Assembly (NCBI GenBank): GCA_035569495.1
Contig: DATMMX010000038.1
Location: 186,001 to 250,000, forward strand
Reading direction: 5' to 3'
Length of the DNA: 64,000 nt
Source: DASRDZ01 sp035569495
GTDB lineage: Bacteria > Chloroflexota > Dormibacteria > Aeolococcales > Aeolococcaceae
Position 1 is the stretch's first letter; the number at the start of each line of letters is the position of its first letter. The notes below the pieces were generated by a model. The model searched no databases. It saw only the letters and a list, made by a program, of their open reading frames with translations, and was not told where the DNA came from. The position numbers were made by a program, and so were the translations under genes. Positions 61,370 through 64,000 of the stretch are shown here, in pieces.

Positions 61370-62983
61370 ATGACGACCGCTCCCGTTGGCAGTACGGCGC
61401 CGCAACGCGCGGAGGTCGCCGAGACGCACGTCTCGGTGCTGACCTTCATCGGCGATCGCGTCTACAAGCTGAAGAAGCCGGTGGCACCGGGATTCCTCGA
61501 CTTCACGACGCGAGAGGCACGACAGCGCGCCTGCCATCGCGAGGTGGCGCTCAACCGGCGCCTCGCTCCCGACGTCTATCTCGGCGTCGCCGACGTGGTC
61601 GGCCCGGACGGCGCGATGTGCGACCACCTGGTGGTGATGCGGCGCATGCCCGCGGCGCGGCGGCTGTCGACGCTGGTGGCCGCGGGCGCGGACGTGGACG
61701 CCGAGCTGCGCGCGGTGGCCCGTACCGTGGCGGCCTTCCACGAGCGAGCGGCGCGGTCTCCGGAGATCGACGCGCATGCCACCGCCGAGGCTGTGCGCGC
61801 GCGCTGGGACGTCTGCGCGGCAGAGCTGTTCCCGCTGCTCGACAGCTACTCCGACCAGGGACTGGCGCGGCGCGTCGTCACCCTGACCGCGCGATTCCTC
61901 GCGGGCCGTGCCGCGCTCTTCGCTGCGCGCATCGCGTCGCGGCACGTGGTCGATGGCCACGGCGACCTCACGGCCGATGACATCTTCTGTCTCGACGACG
62001 GACCGCGCATCCTCGACTGCGTCGAGTTCGACGACCGCCTGCGCCACGTCGACGTCATTGACGACGTGGCATTCCTGGCCATGGACCTGGAACGGCTCGG
62101 CCATGCCGAGCTTGCCGCACGATTCGTGCGCCTGTACCGGGAATACAGCGGAGACACGGCTCCCGCGTCGTTGCTCCACCACTACATCGCCTACCGCGCC
62201 ATCGTGCGCGCCAAGGTGGCCCGGCTGCGCCACCTCCAGGGCGACGCAGAGGCCGCTGCCGAGGCCGAGGCGCTGCTGCGCATCGCCTTCTGCCACGCAG
62301 AGCGGGGACGTGTCGAGCTGCTGCTGGTCGGCGGCGCGCCCGGAACCGGCAAGTCGACGCTGTCGACATCACTGGGGGACGCGCTCGACTGCCAGGTGCT
62401 GCGCAGCGACGAAGTGCGCAAGGAGCTGCTCGGCATGGCCCACGATGCACCGGCGCCGGCCCCGTACGGCGAAGGTGCGTACACACGCGACAGCACCGAC
62501 GCCACGTACCTCGCGCTCCTCCATCGCGCCGAACACCTGATGCGGCGGGGGCACGCGGTCGTGCTCGACGCGACGTGGCGTGAGTCGCGCTGGCGGCACG
62601 CTGCAGCGGTGATCGCCAGCCGCAGCGCTGCGGACCTCGTCGAGCTGTGCTGTGAGGCGCCACCAGACGTCGTCGAGAAGCGCATCGCGTCGCGCCCTGG
62701 CGGCAGATCAGACGCAACGGTTGAGGTTGCAGAGCGCATCGCCGCCGGTTTCGACGCATGGCCGACGGCCGTGCACCTGGAGACCACCGACGACCCGGCG
62801 CAGACGCTGGTCACCGCGCTGCACGCGGTAGCGGAGGTGGCACGCACGGCGCGCCGGCCGGTGCTGGCCCAGACAACGCGGGAGACGTGCTGCGCTACGC
62901 CCACTGAGTCGATGTCGCCTGGTGATCCGCGCCCGTACAAGCGGGTGAGGTCTACTTCCTACCCGCTCTCGCAGGTCCGCTGA
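61370..62983 (+). CDS. Aminoglycoside-phosphotransferase-like kinase fused to AAA/zeta-type ATP-binding domain
   Basis: The ATG at 61370 gives 537 aa. Residues 1-340 are an APH-like kinase: THVSVLTFIGDRVYKLKKPVAPGFLDFTTREARQRACHREVALNRRLAPDVY, then RHVVDGHGDLTADDIFC (HGD catalytic loop), then ILDCVEFDDRLRHVDVIDDVAFLAMDLERLG (DFG-like region). Residues 350-520 hold LLLVGGAPGTGKSTLSTSLGDAL (Walker A) and VVLDATWRESRWRH, as in small-molecule kinases. The architecture matches Rv2004c-type proteins, which belong to the mycobacterial DosR regulon. The substrate is unknown; antibiotic resistance should not be assumed. Confidence 0.88.
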   Translation: MTTAPVGSTAPQRAEVAETHVSVLTFIGDRVYKLKKPVAPGFLDFTTREARQRACHREVALNRRLAPDVYLGVADVVGPDGAMCDHLVVMRRMPAARRLSTLVAAGADVDAELRAVARTVAAFHERAARSPEIDAHATAEAVRARWDVCAAELFPLLDSYSDQGLARRVVTLTARFLAGRAALFAARIASRHVVDGHGDLTADDIFCLDDGPRILDCVEFDDRLRHVDVIDDVAFLAMDLERLGHAELAARFVRLYREYSGDTAPASLLHHYIAYRAIVRAKVARLRHLQGDAEAAAEAEALLRIAFCHAERGRVELLLVGGAPGTGKSTLSTSLGDALDCQVLRSDEVRKELLGMAHDAPAPAPYGEGAYTRDSTDATYLALLHRAEHLMRRGHAVVLDATWRESRWRHAAAVIASRSAADLVELCCEAPPDVVEKRIASRPGGRSDATVEVAERIAAGFDAWPTAVHLETTDDPAQTLVTALHAVAEVARTARRPVLAQTTRETCCATPTESMSPGDPRPYKRVRSTSYPLSQVR

Positions 62984-63044
62984 ACAGGAAGATGAGAAGA
63001 GCTGCGAACAGCAGCCACATCGCCCAGGCTTGTTCCCATGGCAT
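62952..63044 (-). CDS. 30-aa single-pass membrane peptide
   Basis: AAGGAG about 8 nt upstream of the ATG at 63044 supports translation. The peptide is MPWEQAWAMWLLFAALLIFLFS, a full hydrophobic helix, followed by a short basic tail GPARAGRK. The stop overlaps the 3' end of the APH-like gene on the other strand. It is too short for family assignment. Such peptides often modulate a nearby membrane complex. Its neighbours include the P-type ATPase and DosR-linked membrane proteins. Confidence 0.55.
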   Translation of the reverse strand: MPWEQAWAMWLLFAALLIFLFSGPARAGRK

Positions 63045-63524
63045 GGTCTGTCTCCTTGCACAAAGCGCAGTCCATTGGATCGCCGCTCGAATCGTCAACT
63101 AGCGTGCGGTCGCAACGCCAGGGCCTTTCGCCTCTGGCTCGCCTGAACATGCGGCCTGATGCTGGCCTTGTTGCAGTGCCACCCTGCTGAGAACATGTGA
63201 GATGTCTGGAGAGAACGTTCTGAGGATCCTCGACGAGGCGACCGAACAGGAGATCGGGCGCTGCGCCGGGCCGGCGGCAGGCCGCCGCACTGGCCGTTAC
63301 CCCCGACAACTTCTATGGCTGACCACACGACGGGTGTGGGGCCTACGATCGAGCGATGAGGTTTTCGGCCCGATCGGTGGCACCAGGGCCGCTCGTCCCC
63401 CTCACAGAACTGGGCTTTGGCCTCTGTCTCGTCGACGCGACCGACCGCTAGCGTGAGGTCATGACGAGGTGGGCGTGATGATCTCGCGCATGACCACGGG
63501 CGGTGATGCCACGGAGGAGTCCCA
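63045..63524. other. Intergenic region upstream of the last gene
   Basis: I see no reliable gene in these 480 bp; open frames on both strands lack family features. GGGCCGCTCGTCCC at 63386-63399, a GGGAC-N4-GTCCC-like site with one mismatch, lies 126 bp upstream of the ATG at 63525. The promoter of the 30-aa peptide must also be here. Confidence 0.45.
63386..63399 (+). promoter_or_regulatory. DosR-type box upstream of the terminal membrane-protein gene
   Basis: GGGCCGCTCGTCCC differs from the GGGAC-N4-GTCCC core at one base. Its distance to the start codon (126 bp) matches that of the box at 48060 to its gene (127 bp). Confidence 0.45.
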
Positions 63525-64000
63525 ATGAGACGAGAAGCCACTTCCACACACGGTTGGCTGACGCGTGCGGCGCTGGCCACCGTGGTGCTCATCGGAGCGT
63601 TCCTGATCGTCCTGCCGGTGGCTACCAGCCTGCCCAGCAAGTCAGACGCATCCGGGTCGATGATGACGGCCTTCCGTCCGCAGATGACCGACGCGGCACT
63701 CGCGCAGGGACGCGCTGACCAGCAGACCATGGCCGCCATGGGGGATCAGCTCAACAACGCGATGATCCCGGCGCTGGCGGCTCAAATGCAGATGACGCCG
63801 CAGCAACTCTCCAGCTACCTGGCGGCCAACTTCCCCGCCACGGGGAAGGGGATGGCGGCGCTGCCCTCGATGCTGCCGTTCTTCACCAACCTGCAGGACA
63901 CCATGCAGGCGCAGCAGGCCAACTTCCAGCAGGCTGATCAGATCCCCACCGGATTCCTGCCACCGACCACGATGACCGTTCTCTTCGTCATCCCCGGTGT
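63525..64000 (+). CDS. Membrane protein with extracytoplasmic domain (partial, 3' end outside window)
   Basis: GGAGGAG at 63513-63519 precedes the ATG at 63525; about 158 residues are visible. TRAALATVVLIGAFLIVLPVATSL is an N-terminal membrane helix. A soluble helical region follows, rich in Met, Gln and Ala (MMTAFRPQMTDAALAQGRADQQTMAAMGDQLNNAMIPALAAQMQMTPQQLSSYLAANFPATGKGMAALPSMLPFF). A second hydrophobic stretch begins at PPTTMTVLFVIPG where the window ends. The layout parallels the 47307-47933 protein. Function is unknown. Confidence 0.75.
   Translation, partial: MRREATSTHGWLTRAALATVVLIGAFLIVLPVATSLPSKSDASGSMMTAFRPQMTDAALAQGRADQQTMAAMGDQLNNAMIPALAAQMQMTPQQLSSYLAANFPATGKGMAALPSMLPFFTNLQDTMQAQQANFQQADQIPTGFLPPTTMTVLFVIPG

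Noticed and set aside
63202..63456. 84-codon plus-strand frame upstream of the terminal gene.
   Set aside because: Arg/Trp-rich composition, no family resemblance and a competing minus-strand frame; it also covers the likely DosR-type box.
1..64000. CRISPR arrays, rRNA genes and insertion sequences with DDE transposases.
   Set aside because: I looked for regular short repeats with spacers, conserved rRNA stretches and transposase motifs and saw none. The repeats in 7-10 kb are coding MBG units.

Overview
The window is high-GC bacterial chromosome with frequent GTG/TTG starts, many 1-8 nt gene overlaps, and a DevS/DevR-like hypoxia-type two-component system among universal stress proteins, a P-type ATPase and c-di-GMP proteins. 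This fits an actinobacterium or a deep Chloroflexota/Dormibacterota-type relative. That placement is inferred from gene content only; there is no rRNA or ribosomal protein in view.

Region 1 (1-14.9 kb) is chromosomal. It holds a GlxA/FtrA-type regulator divergent from a 40-aa membrane protein and a rhodanese, then an ArsR regulator divergent from a small protein and a 14-TM drug exporter. A tRNA-Ala(CGC) follows, then a decayed tesB thioesterase, a membrane HD-GYP protein ending in a Cys/Tyr repeat, a 2,491-aa secreted MBG-repeat protein, and a TetR gene with two operator-like palindromes. An aldo/keto reductase gene is broken where a 38-bp copy of the tRNA-Ala 3' end begins.

Region 2 (about 14.95-29 kb) is an integrated mobile element. 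It has a large serine integrase in one operon with ImmA-like and XRE genes. A hypothetical protein and a rightward run of five small unknown genes follow. A leftward mobilisation operon encodes a 50-aa protein, a coupling ATPase, a replication-relaxation protein, a DNA methyltransferase and a probable RHH protein. A second serine recombinase has inverted 27-bp sites, and an exported metalloprotease plus lipoprotein look like cargo. The same CCAATTGG-type palindrome sits in the XRE promoter and twice in the mobilisation promoter, so one repressor may control both. I did not find the right boundary of the element.

Region 3 (29-38.6 kb) is a scar-rich zone. RraA-like, AHSA1-like and DUF779 fragments lie between an ECF sigma factor with an SnoaL-like tail, an MFS transporter, an ArsR gene, an ABM monooxygenase, a thioredoxin-reductase-like flavoprotein with a degenerate receiver domain, and a PAS-HD-GYP protein.

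Region 4 (38.6-64 kb) looks like a redox and dormancy island. It contains aldehyde dehydrogenase, a PPOx-like flavoprotein, the DevR/DevS-like pair, tandem-USP proteins, a GNAT-acyl-CoA synthetase fusion, membrane proteins and a sulfide-handling operon (Cys-rich protein, SQR-like enzyme, TusE/DsrC, DsrE, FadD). It also has an ABC-2 exporter, a secondary-alcohol-type dehydrogenase, a PAS-GGDEF enzyme, a P-type ATPase fused to hemerythrin, and an APH-like/AAA kinase. DosR-box-like GGGAC-N4-GTCCC palindromes lie upstream of several of these, at about 36-39 or about 127 bp from the starts, which supports one co-regulated unit.
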